Assembly: GCA_029959195.1 (NCBI GenBank)
Contig: CP114126.1
Coordinates: 1,612,001 to 1,676,000, forward strand
Origin: Dictyophora rubrovolvata
Taxonomy: Eukaryota > Basidiomycota > Agaricomycetes > Phallales > Phallaceae
Length of the DNA: 64,000 bases
Direction of reading: 5' to 3'
Positions 43,878 to 56,019 of the stretch are shown here, in pieces. Both the position numbers and the translations under genes were made by a program. A model generated the notes under the pieces. That model did no database searches and was not told where the DNA came from. It worked only from the letters and a program-made list of their open reading frames with translations. Every line of letters begins with the position of its first letter. Positions within the stretch are counted from its first letter, which is position 1.

Positions 43878-44496
43878 GATATTATAGAGACTAAATTCTA
43901 TTTCTATTCGGATTTCGCTAAGCTGATAAGTAAACTACATTTTTACAATAATATTAATGATAGTTTGTACGAGCTATATTTAACTCGCGTCAAATGTCTC
44001 ATGACCAATTTATGTTCATCATGTTACCATAATAACTTCTCTTATTGGAAAAAGATACTTGTGGCGTAACTATATGTCAACATTATATGTGTATCGATAT
44101 ATTTTTATATATATACGGGAGTAATTCCAATCTCACGACCTACCCGAAAAATCTGCAATGTCGTTTAGACCGAAACAGCGGGGGGACCGGTACCTGAGAT
44201 ATCGCCGCCACTCCCTGCGCCTCCGCTTACATTTTCATGATCACCCCTTTCAACAATCATAGATTGATGCACACATATTGTGATGTCTGTGAGGAATTGT
44301 CAAGAAGATGCACCAAATTCTGGATACAGCTTACACAGCTTCATTAAAGAAATAACGAGACTTACCCTGGTCTGGTTAGCTTCACGTCTCATTTTCCACG
44401 TTATAGCACGGTATCTCTCAAATGAACAAGACATGCATACATTCTTCAAGCTGGACCTATACAAAATACTTTCATTACGCCTACTAGTACCCATAA

Positions 44497-47400
44497 TCAA
44501 GATAGAACAAGGATATTCCGTCTCTTTGCAAACCGCAAAAGACTGAGAAGTGACGTCGGCGTCATCCCTTCCATCCTTTTTGCTGCGCCCTAAACATACA
44601 AGATGAGAAACGAAAATACTAAATAAAGGGAAAGAGACGATTATTGGAAAAAAAACGTACTAAATTTTCAGGTCTTATCAGCCTCAATTTTTCACGAATC
44701 TCTTCGCTAATTCCCGTAACTTCCATATAATCTATATCAGGTGAGAGAACAAGATTTTCGTCTTCGTAGAATAGTTTTAAATCAGCTTCTTGTCTTCTCA
44801 AATGTGATGCATATCGGCCTAATCAAACAAATTTTATAAGAATAAATTCCTAGAATAATGTAAAGTAGTACCTTCTATTTCGACTCGTAATCTCAGACGA
44901 GGACTGACTTCTTCCAGCTCCGAAAACAGAGTCATCAAAGTTTCCAACGATACTCTCGGTTGACGAAGCATATCAAAAGCACTGGATAACTGATCAAAAA
45001 GAAAGCAAAGTACGAGAAAGCATGTAAAAGACTGACGAGCGAGGTGTACCATCCCTGTGTACTTCGAATCCTTTTGATGACCATCCCTGTAAGTACGGAA
45101 GGTACAGGTATTTTGTCAGTGAGATGGATACCACTTTGGCTGTTAAGTACGACGTACTTGAGGAGAAAGTGTATAGTCTTTTAGCATCTCGATGAGACTT
45201 GTCACTTTCCTTTGGTCCGAAGTGAACGAGGCCCATCTGTGATCCGTCACAGCACCTGCAATTCGGCCTACGGAAGAAGGAATAAATTCAGCAACGAAAA
45301 ATACGGAAAAAAATATGTTTTTCATACCTTTTTCTGTCAACCTAAAATCGGCATTATCACTCCGAATCGTCATCCGGTATTCAGATCTCGAAGTAAACAT
45401 CCGGTCTTGAGCAAACAAAGCATAACAAGTTCAAGCCACGCGAGATGTAAAGGTAGAAAACCACAAACTACTGACAAGGTTCCTCTGCCCCTTTTACAAT
45501 GAGATCATCAATCATAACACCTATAAACCCATCGGCTCGTGTCAAAATCAACGGTGGTTTTGATAATGCCAACAGTCCTGCATTGATCCCGGCTATCACA
45601 CCTTGTGCGGCTGCTTCTTCATAACCGGTAGTCCCTAACGAGAATAGATAGGTACAATAACACACACGAGGGCCTAGAAGAAAAAAAAACCAAATACCGT
45701 TGATTTGTCCAGCGAGGAAAAGACCCTAATGTGGTTGAGTTTGAGGTAGGTCTACGGTGATAATGTCAGCATACCGATATACGTTTTGTCTCCAAAGTCA
45801 CTGTAAATAATAGACTCAGATCGAGACACGCGAGAAAAAGGGTGACTGAACATACTAGATAATTCTCGTGGATCAACGAAATCGTATTCAACACCATAAG
45901 CTGGTCGCACGATTTCAACCTGCTCTAATCCGGGCACTGTCCTTAACATGGATAATTGGACATCTTCAGGTAATGAACAAGAGAGTCCGTTGGGATAAAT
46001 AACGTCTTTATCACGAAGTAGTGAAAACATAAGTCAGTAAACGAAAAAGAAAGGGACGCTTGTTCGTTTACCTGAGTCATAGCCTTCGGGCTCTAACCAA
46101 ACTCGATGATGTTCCTTTTCTGGAAACCGGGTGACTTTTGCCTCCAATGAAGGACAGTACCGAGGACCTGAAAAGAAAAACGAATATGAAAACACGACTT
46201 CTCCGAAGCAGTATTTACGTACCTCTTTTTGACTCTTGAATGTGCACGCACCTATGGATGTTGTCGAGGATGATCTGATGTGTTTGAGAAGTTGTCATGG
46301 TAGCGTAACAAAAAACTTGATTGTCCTGCGCAGCCCAACAATCAAACGGTTAGAAATAAACCAAAGGCGCTCCAAATTGTCTTCAAATCCACCTTATTAG
46401 GTACATCACTCGTGAGAAAGCTAAACGGTTGAGGTTCTTTATCTCCTTGCTGTATGTCCAAACCGGAAAATTTTATGGTCCTGCCCACTAAACGGGCTGG
46501 AGTACCAGTTTGGAGGCGACCTAACTTGAAACCGGCATCGGATAGAGTTTTTGACAAGCCTATTGATAATCATGAATGAAAAGTAGTTTCCGACTTTTGA
46601 CTAGCGTGATCTTACCATCGGTAGGCGAAGCTGGGTCATTGAGTCGACCTGCCGGAAAAGTTTTATCACCTAGATGCGAAGAATTGTAAAAGGGTGTTTC
46701 GTGAAAGGGAATTATGAATCTACCAATATGGATTTCGCCTGAAAGAAAAGTCCCAGTGCAGATAACCACACTCGTACATGGTATAACTTCTCCGCTATCT
46801 TGAAGCTGGCGTTTAGGGCGGGAGTCTATAACATTGAAATGAAATAAACTAACCTAATCTCACACCTGCAATAGAACCAGTCCGATGAACAGAATGATTT
46901 ATAGATGTTGACGCATCATCTTTTGATGACCGGTCAACAGACAGATCAAAAACACTCGCAGCACGAATATGCAAATTCGGATAATTGAACAACGTCTCCT
47001 GCATATGTTTTTTATATAGCTTCCGATCCATCTGAGCACGAGGACCCCAAACGGCAGGTCCTTTTGATTTGTTCAAAACATGGAATTGAATACCCGCTTG
47101 GTCTATAAAGAGACAAAAAGGCTAAAAAAGACATAGGGGCGCAATAACGGAACAGACTCACCTGCAACACGACCCATTACACCGTCTAGTGCATCAACCT
47201 CCCTAACCAAAGTGCCTTTACCAACGCCACCAATAGAAGGATTGCACGACATTTCGCCAATTGTGTCAAGCTTTTGAGTTACAAGGAGGACTCGGGCTCC
47301 TGTGCGAGCTGCACCAGCAGCTGCTTCACAACCAGCATGACCGCCACCGATGACACATACTGAAAAACAGAATGTGAGAAACAGAATACAAGACAGAACT

Positions 47401-47575
47401 CAAATTTTCAGCGAATTCAACATAAGTAAGCCCAAGAACACATACCATCATAAGGGTCTGAAAAAAACGTTGATGGAAGGGTGGAAAGTTTGCGGCTTTT
47501 GGAAAGTCTAGGGGCCTGACCCCGAGTGAATTGTCGATATTTTCTTAACCCATTCTTCGCAAGACTATGGAGCAT
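44497..47575 (-). CDS. MTO1: MTO1/MnmG: mitochondrial tRNA wobble-uridine modification enzyme
   Basis: Seventeen short exons were assembled from 47446-47575 to 44497-44589, totalling 2115 nt (704 residues) with every phase closing. An N-terminal stretch of about 40 basic residues fits mitochondrial import. The FAD fold [12 protein letters not shown] starts at about 44. Other GidA signatures are [52 protein letters not shown] and the C-terminal G-M-T-P-T-S-L. With the GTPase MSS1/GTPBP3 the enzyme adds the 5-carboxymethylaminomethyl-type (or taurine-type) group to U34 of mitochondrial tRNAs. The true last exon (44497-44589) is separated from the previous one by a GTACGT intron. Without it the conserved end is missing. 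Confidence 0.93.
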
Positions 47576-47998
47576 TAAGTGGGATATGATAAGTTTTTCT
47601 GGATAACCGGGAACCGTCGACTTTCAGCGCTTCGAGATTGACGGACGGTGCCGATGTTAGGGTTTATGGGTGGCTGACAAATCGATTACTTAATCTTGCT
47701 TCCTCCAATTTTTTTAGCCTCTTTCGACAGCTTAGTCCAAGACCGGTCAAGTAAACGTTACCGAAAATACGCAACGTATTTTTTATGACGCACGCAAGAA
47801 AATACGTAAGTATACTTGAACCTGGAGGTTTCCAATGAATTTTAGAAGGTTTACGTTTTATGTGAGAATATTTACAAATCGATCATCGATTTCATAGCCG
47901 TTTCTCATATTTAAATAGGAGGTCGCCTCGCCCCTAGCATTCTTCAGAACGATCTCTTTAGCTGCTACTACGTACTTTGACGTTCAACTAGCTCAAAA

Positions 47999-49608
47999 AT
48001 GAGCTCATCCAAAAAAGAATCGTCCACTGGCAACGTTGAAACGACCGAAATGATCAGACCCGCCGCCACCGAAGAAGATAAAGCAATTTTCAATCATCTG
48101 CTTCAAAAGATATCGGCCGTTGATTCTTATTTCTGTTGTGGTGGAACTCTCGAATTAACCGACAGACCTTTGACTCTTTACTACAAGTCCGAAGCGACTG
48201 GCAAAAGCAGTTGGTAATAAAGTCAACTCTTTCCCGATAACGATTTTCTCATATTCATTCAACCTTTTATTCTTTTATCTAGGCTCGATTTTCGCACTCT
48301 GTTTGAGCAATCAGCAAGGGACCGCCAGACTGCGATAAACGACCTCCTTGAAGCGTGTGTGCCTGCTCCCCATGGAAGAGGGGATGAGACTGTGCTTGAT
48401 GAATCTTATCGATTAGCTCGAGAGCTCCGTCAAAACGAATTTGCACTTAGCATAGATCTCTTCGGTGAAGTCGGAACCGAGATTTTGTCGACCATCAGCA
48501 CGTTCACTGCAGGACGATTGATACATACCGACAAGCGAGCTTGCACTGTTCCGGTCATGACAATGATCCCGCGTTTGTACAAACTCAATGCGTATGCTAA
48601 GAACGGCTTCTTCAAATCTCATAGAGATACGCCGAAAGGAAATGATCATATTGGTACTTTGATGATTGCTCTTCCAGTTGCCCATCAAGGCGTTGCGAGT
48701 TAATCATGACGGAAACGAAGTCGTTTTCGGCTGGGATCAACAATGTTCCGAAGGTCTTAAAGTCCAAGAAGATGGCAAGCTGAAGATGTCGCTCCCTTGG
48801 GCATTTCTCTTTTCCGATGTTGAGCACGAAGTTTTACCCGTAGAATCAGGAACGCGTGTCACCATTGCCTATGACATTTTCTCTTCTCAAGCAAGCATGC
48901 CAGTGCCAGGGGACACGGGACCGCCTGTGACCAACATGGCTGGAACGACGACCCCTCTGTATGACGATTTCGTCGCCGCATTGCGTAATCCTTCATTCCT
49001 CAGTAAGGGCGCTCAAGTTGCCATTTCGCTTTCGCATTCATATCCCATGCCTCGCGGCCCTGACCGAACAGTGAAACTGACCAACGAAGAATTTGCAGCA
49101 CATCTGAAAGGCGTCGATGCAATTGTGTATCGCGCGATGAAAGCGGCAGGGTTTGATGTCTCCTTGAAGGCTGTTATGGTGGTTGAAACCTACAATTACA
49201 AGTCTAAAGGTATCCCGCAAGATGGTTATGACCCGGTAATAAGTTCAAGTCGGTCAAAGAATAGCGACGGAAACTATTCGTGGGCCAAGTTCCTGATCAC
49301 TTCCGATATCTTCACGTTTCTCGCCCGTGCGGATGTGTATGTGGAGGAAGACGAGTATCAGCATGTTACTAAGGCTGAATTTGGTGCTCGGCCAAGTCCC
49401 AAGCTGATGTGTGAGTTACCTCTAACCTTTGATTCGATGGCGCTATAATCATCTTTGAACAGGGGTAAAGAAACTGAAAGACACATTCATCAACGCTGGT
49501 GCGTATCTCGCCTACTCGAACGAGCACTTAATAGACTATTTCTACGCCGCAGCTGCGTTCGTACTGTATGTTCCACCGTTCGGAGAAGGATCTCGTGCCT
49601 TCTCTTGA
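47999..49608 (+). pseudogene. 2OG-Fe(II) oxygenase-like gene, frameshifted in the catalytic core
   Basis: The exons are 47999-48213, 48283-49410 and 49463-49608. The family is the prolyl-4-hydroxylase-like 2-oxoglutarate/Fe(II) dioxygenases found in many fungi. The iron ligands are visible as H-R-D (in F-K-S-H-R-D-T-P) and the distal H in D-V-E-H-E-V. The 2OG-binding Arg is in S-G-T-R-V-T-I. At 48688-48695 the sequence CATCAAGGCGTTGCG is two bases short (or one too long). The first frame ends at 48701-48703, and the second continues as L-R-V-N-H-D-G-N-E-V. No splice signal bridges the gap. Either this is a young pseudogene or an error in the sequence; everything else is intact. A TATA-like TATTTAAAT lies about 90 bp upstream. 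Confidence 0.65.
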
Positions 49609-49880
49609 GGAGCCGGGGAGATAATTAAAACTTTGAAAGCCTGTAGCTACTTACATAACAAAATAGAACCTGTTTTTCTTTCTTTCTTTTATCAAGTTGA
49701 ATTCTCGTGCGCTCGATAATTATTTATCGGCCCCGGTCCCCGGTCTTGAATTGAAAATCAACTTCCGGAACGACAGTGCCGAGTCACGTGACAATGGTCC
49801 ACGACCTTACCTAGCATTCCACAACAGCAAAGTAAGTACAAAAAATTTTGGCGAAAGCACACGACCACGCAACACGTTTA

Positions 49881-50814
49881 ATGGGGCGTCAGGGAGTGAC
49901 AATCGGTGTTCTAGGTAATTCTACTTGCAATTCACAAGATGATTGTACAAGAAAGCAATACTCAAGTCAAAACTTACTCTTTTGTCATTGTATTATAGCT
50001 TTACAAGGTGCATTCGCAGAACATGTCAACATCTTAACCCGTCTCAAGATCTCCCATCTCGCTATCACTCCCTTGCTCGTCAAAACTCCCGATGATCTTC
50101 AAAGATGCGATGCTTTGATCATTCCGGGAGGTGAATCGACGACCATCGCCCTTCTCGCAAAGCTGGCTGGTCTCCTGGATCCTTTACAGACTTTTGTCAA
50201 GAAAAAGCCTGTATGGGGTACGTGTGCTGGCGCCATTCTCCTAGCCGAAGAAGTCCATGGCACAAAAAAAGGTGGTCAAGACCTGTTGGGCGGTATAAAT
50301 GTGTCGGTAGAGAGAAATGGATGGGGTTCTCAGGTTTATATTTTCTTTCTCATGGGCGAGCTTCCGGATAATGTCGTATCGTACTGATATTATATCTTTT
50401 CAATGATAGGTTGAATCATTCGAGGCTTCGCTGACTGTTCAAGATCTGCGAGATCCGGAAACGCCCTTCAATGGAGTATTCATTCGAGCACCCGTAAGTG
50501 AAAAACTAGACCGCCGTTCTTTTCGTCCTTCTTACCTTCATCATTGAAATATATTTCGCAACAAGGTTATCATTTCACTCAAACATGATCCATCTCAACC
50601 CCCCATCAACATTTTGGCTCGTATAAACCCCTCTTTACTTCCTGAATCCAGATCCGGAGCAGGAACAGAATCGTTGGGCGATGAGAACAGTCTCGGGGAT
50701 CGTACAGTAGTAGCCCTTCGCCAGGGCCGAATCCTCATTACGACATTCCATCCCGAATTAACCCGTGATGACCGTTTTCACGATTATTTCATTCGGAATT
50801 GTGTCGACTGTTGA
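49881..50814 (+). CDS. SNO1: Pyridoxal 5'-phosphate synthase glutaminase subunit (SNO/PdxT)
   Basis: The exons are 49881-49914, 49999-50333, 50410-50493 and 50566-50814, giving 233 residues, the usual length. Class-I glutaminase features: I-G-V-L-A-L-Q-G-A-F at the start, oxyanion-loop G-G-E-S-T (55-59), nucleophile C87 in G-T-C-A-G, and the H213/E215 pair in F-H-P-E-L. It hydrolyses glutamine and channels ammonia to the PdxS/SNZ subunit, which makes PLP from ribose 5-phosphate and glyceraldehyde 3-phosphate in the cytosol. The partner gene is not in this window. The first exon is only 34 bp, and the start is fixed by the conserved N-terminal strand. Confidence 0.93.
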
Positions 50815-51086
50815 AGCTCAGCCGAGGCCGGCCTCGCGCCCGCAAGTGGATGTTGGAACTATGAAGAGGCTTCAGGATGGATATCTTCTCTTAATAGCTT
50901 TAGAAATTCATGTTTGATTAACGTTTATATTACTGAAGCTTTTTTCCCACTTTTTTTTGGTTATCAGTGTGGTGGTTGCATGTTCATGATCAAGGTAATC
51001 AAATTTATTTTGGTTTTTTTTGGCACATAAAACACTATGGCTCCTCTTCGTAAAAATAATACATAGATACAGCACCGCTGTGTAGA

Positions 51087-51926
51087 TCAATTTCCCACCC
51101 AGATCGTGTCTTCACCTCCAATTAGATATCCCTTCTCATCAAATCTCACGCCTTCTTTGCTTAGAATTTCAATTTTCCGTCGTACATTTTTTCCTTGACC
51201 TTGACCGGGATTAAGAGCTACAGCTGCAGCATTGTTCCATTCACCTAAGAATCCGCCAATGTAGCCCGTAGATGCGATGACGCGATGGCACGGTATAAAC
51301 GGCGCAAATGGGTTGTTTCGAAGCGCTGTACCAACTTGGAAAGCGACGTTTATCGATAATGTTTCCCGTACTAATCAGATGTTTCTTACCTGAACGAGGT
51401 GATCCCGAAGCCAAAGCTGAACATATCGCCTAAAATCGCATGTGAATATAGAAGTCCATATCTCAGTAAAAAGGGCAGGGCTCTCTTACTTTGTAGGTCG
51501 TGACCTTCCCTGCGGGAACTGTTCTCACAAAATCGTAGACAGCCCACTGATGTTCTGTTATGGCCTGAAAATTAGATTAACGGAAATGTGCCAAATTTCC
51601 GGAAGAAAGCCGAATTACCTTTCCCTCTTTTGTCCTAAAAGCTCGGCGTTCTGTCTCCACAAATGGATAAACTATCCCGCTATAGTGGGCATCTGAACCT
51701 AGAGTTCAACCCAAACCAACCCTTAAGGCCTCGTAATTCAGCTCATACCTGAACCATCGACTACACGCTCATCTTTAGCATCCGATGACGACACAGCAGA
51801 ATCCTCAACACCTCCAGGTTCACTCCTCAAACGCAGAGCCACGTGCCGATTAGCTACAGCAGCAGCAGTTCCAACAGGCGCAAAGCGATATTTGTCTAGT
51901 TGAAACGCCGTTCGTGTAGGTGACAT
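51087..51926 (-). CDS. MGT1: Methylated-DNA-protein-cysteine methyltransferase (MGMT)
   Basis: The exons (complement) are 51749-51926, 51619-51698, 51490-51564, 51390-51429 and 51087-51334, giving 206 residues. The suicide-repair core is complete: V-P-A-G-K-V-T-T-Y, then G-S-P-R-S-V-G-T-A-L-R-N-N-P, then the active site P-C-H-R-V with C140, then G-G-F-L-G-E-W. It removes O6-alkyl groups from guanine in the nucleus. The presence of the cysteine excludes an alkyltransferase-like (ATL) protein. The first 60 residues are poorly conserved and carry a Ser/Asp-rich insert. The downstream ATG at 51926 was chosen over an extension that lacks an ATG. It shares a 380 bp divergent promoter with the next gene. 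Confidence 0.92.
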
Positions 51927-52028
51927 TATACTAGACTGTAGAAGATTCAAAGACAAGGTTCAGCCAAAAACACCCCTGTTGCGGTTACTTTTAAGTACAT
52001 TGTATTCTGGACCAGTGGCGGTGGTTGT

Positions 52029-52087
52029 TGACTCACGCGGCCCCGACGCTAAAAGTTTGGTGACATTGACTGTGACAAGCTGAGTCA
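52029..52087. promoter_or_regulatory. Two AP-1/Gcn4-type sites in the MGMT divergent promoter
   Basis: TGACTCA at 52029-52035 and its reverse complement TGAGTCA at 52081-52087 lie between the MGMT gene and the hypothetical gene at 52303. This core is bound by Gcn4 and Yap/AP-1-type bZIP factors in fungi. Stress control of MGMT would fit, but is an inference. Confidence 0.45.
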
Positions 52088-52302
52088 GCAAACCGACCGA
52101 CTCCGGAGTCGGAGTTACAACTTGAACGAAAGTATTGCAAACCGTCTTGAGTCATTGCTATCATCATTAACACGGTCGCTCAAGCAAAAGACAGATGTTG
52201 ACGTTTGTAGCCCCTGAATACTAACTTTATAACTCGGCTTCAGCTCTTAATAAGGTCTTTTCAACCGGAATTCCGACGAAACAAGTCGATATTCTCGCAG
52301 TC

Positions 52303-53217
52303 ATGACAAAATCTAACACAGATCTAGAGATTTCCCCTAGACTTGCCAACTTTGAGAATTTATTCTCAGGTATATCTTCAGTATTCAATACTCCATCTCT
52401 CTCGTCACCAGTAGCTCTCGTGCCCACCTCGGCCAATGATCACAGCGATCCTCCGAGTTCGACTGGGTGTCAACCACGGGCACGACTCCGCTCTGCTACC
52501 CCCTCTCCTAAAGTTCTCCATAATCCACCCACTCCGGAAAAAAACGCTTTAAAACACAAAGTAACAGCTGGTGCTAGGCCAGTAATAGATATAAGTCCAC
52601 AACCCCCATCCAACACCATAATGACTACTCACCGAGAAGAGCACAGTCAAGCAAATACCAGCACCACATACGTTGATCCCAAAACATTTGAAATTCTCTT
52701 CGTTTACGACGACTCTTCTAATCCAACTGCTCTTTCGTGTAGTCCTTCTTTTGCCATTGGCCAACAGTTTATTCTCTCCGCTAATGATATTTTCATCTCA
52801 AGCGTCGAATGGCATGTCCGATACGAAAGCAGGCAGCATTTCCTCATTTTATCGTGTGTTTCTTCCCGATTAAAAACTTGTCGTGTTTTTCTTTTGGCTG
52901 AGGGTGCTACGGCTGATCATGAAAAGGAAAGCGTTGCTCTTCTGTCCGAGTTTGGACGATCGTTGAGGAGGTTGGGTTGGCAAGGTGAAAATAGTAATCA
53001 AGGAAAAACTGAAGAGGTATCGGTATAGTATTATCTTGAACACGCTGGATGAATTCCCTCTTTGCTTTAGGTTGAAATGAAGAATATTAACTTTCGGCGT
53101 AAGAGTGCTGCTACCAACGAGGTGTGTTTTTGTCTGCATACCGAGAAAAAGAAACTTTTTCAAAAGTCGTTCTTGGGAAGATGCGCTCAGAAGGACACCG
53201 ATTTGTCAGAAAAATAA
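52303..53217 (+). CDS. Hypothetical protein, disordered N-terminus
   Basis: The first exon, 52303-53016, is a solid 238-codon frame. Two small exons, 53071-53121 and 53167-53217, extend it to 271 residues by GT-AG introns in phase 0. Residues 1-125 are Ser/Pro/Thr-rich and likely unstructured. Residues 130-225 look folded: F-E-I-L-F-V-Y-D-D-S, then H-V-R-Y-E-S-R-Q-H-F-L-I-L-S-C-V, then R-V-F-L-L-A-E-G. I do not recognise the family. The 3' end is uncertain, because an alternative acceptor could carry the reading into one of two open frames running to 53437 or 53579. Confidence 0.5.
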
Positions 53218-53958
53218 CTCTCACCTCTCAGTCATTCAACCTCATACAGCTAGCTATTCTCACCGACGTGGCCGCAAAATACTGTCCTTGCTACCAAGAT
53301 CTCCCTTCTCTAAGCCTCTGGCTCACAACCATAATTTATTGCATCATCAAACGAAAAACACCATTGGAAAGTATGCTCGAAACCCTTACAGATGGATATG
53401 GAAGAGTCTTTCGGGGTTTGAAGTGTTCCGGATATGAAAGCAGTCTGCTCAAACCGCACTCTAAGAAACAACTGCCTTACTATTTAAGGAAATTTGGTAA
53501 AGCGATGACGAAGTTTGTAAAGGAGAATGAAAGAAAAGAGAATGTAAGTGTTGTGGATATTGGAAAAGTAGAGTTTTAATTCACGAGTATGTTTTAGGGG
53601 ATATCTTTGGCGAGCTCGAATTCGGGACAAGAGTTCGGTTCTTTCAAATCTCCGGTCATTGTACAAAACCATGGATGAAAATATAATAATTAAGACATTC
53701 GAGAGGTCATCAGTGCAGTAGTTGAACAGGTCAAATTGAGAGTTATGAACTTAAACAAGACGATGCTAGAGCATAAATGATATCTGATCAGAGCCGATTA
53801 TTGCCATCTCTCATATTTATATTACCTAAAGACCCCCTTTTTCTTATACGCGAAAAAGCTCACGATTACATACTGTACATATTTAATGTTTAAACTCACC
53901 GATGTACTTACTATAACACTGTAATCGACTTTGAAAGTGAAACGTTAAACCCTGGGCA
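53218..53958. other. Stretch after the hypothetical gene; possible additional exon
   Basis: Plus-strand frames stay open to 53437 (Arg/His-rich) and 53579 (with a hydrophobic segment S-L-W-L-T-T-I-I-Y-C-I-I). Either could be a terminal exon of the preceding gene. I could not decide between them. Nothing is seen in 53580-53958 apart from the 3' flank of P4. Confidence 0.3.
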
Positions 53959-55051
53959 TCAAACCGGAGCACGCCTCAGACTGCGCTCGTCTGCCCTAAA
54001 CTCTCTCTCATGATTCTCCCAACGGCCTTCGTAGTTAAGGTGAGTGACATTAGGCTCTTCCAAAGCATTGAAACTGGTATATGTATAAGCGCCATAAAAC
54101 ATGACAAGGATGAGAAGAAAAAAAAAAGTTACTCTTCACGGCCAGAAACCCATCTAGCCCACTGCTTGTGCTCTTCTTGTTCCGGTGTCGGAGAGACAGC
54201 CGCAAATGCTTTTTTTACTCTGTTCCAGCCGGGAATTCCACCACTATCTTCAACAGGACCACATCCGACAGCTTCCTTCACGAGCGGCCTAGCAGCGCGT
54301 GCTAATTCTGATTTCACGAAGGTAATCTTGTGTTCCCAATTATCCTATCGGTCGATTCAGTCGATTATGGTGCGAAACATGAAAGACATTTGTGTTGCTT
54401 ACCCCGAAGTCGTACTGATACAGTAAGGGTGCAATGTTCCCATTAACCAGGACTGTCGGCCGGAGTCGTCCATCTTCCCCATACACATCAGAGAGTCTAA
54501 TATTTCGTTCATCATACCAATTATTGCGAGCATGTTCCACGTCGTCTGAAAGCTCCAAAAGGACTTCTCTCGAAAAAGTAGAGGGGACACGAACGTTCAA
54601 GTTCCTTAATTGTTTGAGAAATTGGAACACGTGAAGATGAGAGTTTTGCCAAGGCAGGAAGATATATTGAAGTGCGAAGTGAAACTGCTTGAAGGTCCAC
54701 CAAGAAGGAATAGCCACTTTGCGGGTTATCTTCGGCTTGCTGGAACCTAAAATCTCGACATGAAATACATATGCCTGCCTGAAAAACCGCGTTATGTAGT
54801 GAGTTGGCATATATGCAAAAGTGGTTCTGCTTACTTTCCACAGAATGCCTTATGGAATCTCCAATCCTGAAGACGAGATGAATGCTGAAAGAAAACAGAA
54901 TCCAGGATAAATGATTGCACACCTCCTTTTGGCATTTTGGGCTGCAGTAGGAGGTTTCTGGGTCAGCTCCTCTGCATCGGCTACATCGTAATGTCCCTGG
55001 GCGCGAGCATAGCATTCCAGAACATTTTTGTGTTAACTCGGACGAAGACAT
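53959..55051 (-). CDS. P4: MYND finger plus pRiA4b ORF-3-like protein
   Basis: The exons (complement) are 54923-55051, 54835-54866, 54403-54778, 54133-54344 and 53959-54073, giving 287 residues with all phases closing. The MYND finger begins C-S-G-M-L-C and keeps all ligands over three exons. The ORF-3-like part shows Y-V-F-H-V-E-I-L, V-A-I-P-S-W-W-T-F, L-P-W-Q-N-S-H-L-H-V-F and A-V-G-C-G-P-V-E-D-S, and the last exon reads L-E-E-P-N-V-T-H-L-N. This copy lies about 19 kb from P3 in the opposite orientation, so the family is dispersed as well as clustered. It is closest to P1 by eye. Confidence 0.8.
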
Positions 55052-56019
55052 TGTGGCGAGGTTCAAAGCCTTCGACTTACATAAGCACCGTTACCTCGAC
55101 AGAATCCGTACTTGGACCAAACAACTTGAAATACAACAAAAAGGCGTAACAGGCATTCCGATTACGAACTCCTATGATTTTTCTTGACTTGGTAGAATGA
55201 GCAATAGTGTCCGAGATTGTTCAATCAGTACTTGACTCAGTGGAATAGGAGTCGGCCCGAACAAAGGCTTAAGCTCAGCCAGAAATTGGGCCAGGCCGAC
55301 AGAAACAGGCTTCGCTTGGATAGCTTCTCCCACACATTACAATTTATTTTTGTTTTCCATACTCGTTGTCGTGTTCATGGCCATTGCAACACCACGACCT
55401 ACTCTCTGTCTTATAACAACTTTTCTGAAAATGTTCCGTATTATTGTCACAATTGTCTACGGAGAAACTGACGTCTTGAAATAGAACCTTATTCTATCCA
55501 TTTTCTTCTATTCCAAACCTCTTCTAGAAGGATTTCTAATGTAAACTTACGGCAAGGATGCCTGCGCCGTAATACTCCTTCGTGGAGCTAACCAACTTTT
55601 TTTTTCTATTGCGGCATGCGCGGCAAGAGCTTCTTATCGTACAAACATGCTATCATGGCGGTATCATGTGAGGTCGATTCTGAAAATCATCCAAAGGCTT
55701 CCCAGGCTATCAAGCCAGATAAAAACCTTCGCTGCTGTAGACTCTTATCTTCGTCCTTTCTCGTTCCAATCGTGTTTTACCATCTGTCTTAGACGACAGC
55801 ACCGGAAAGACAACGGCTCGGGCATGTGGCTTGTCAATACAGGGTCATCATAACACCTGATCTGAATCGTCTGAATATGCTTTCAACCGAGCTCGGCCGT
55901 CGCTCCCATATGGCCAGACCCTCTCATTCAACCTTTTTTATTTAAACCAGCCGATTTAGTTAAACGTTGCCCGTTCCCGCCTTTCGTCTTATTTTCTCAG
56001 AGATTACTCAGAGACAGAC
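55052..56019. other. Intergenic, P4 to carboxypeptidase
   Basis: About 970 bp. The short plus-strand ORFs here do not look coding. The last 100 bp include TTTATTTAAA at about 55937 and a pyrimidine-rich leader consistent with the promoter of the next gene. Confidence 0.4.

Noticed and set aside
53124-53579. Open frame with a hydrophobic segment after the hypothetical gene
   Set aside because: It has no start of its own, and no splice junction joins it in phase to the preceding exons. It is kept only as a possible exon.
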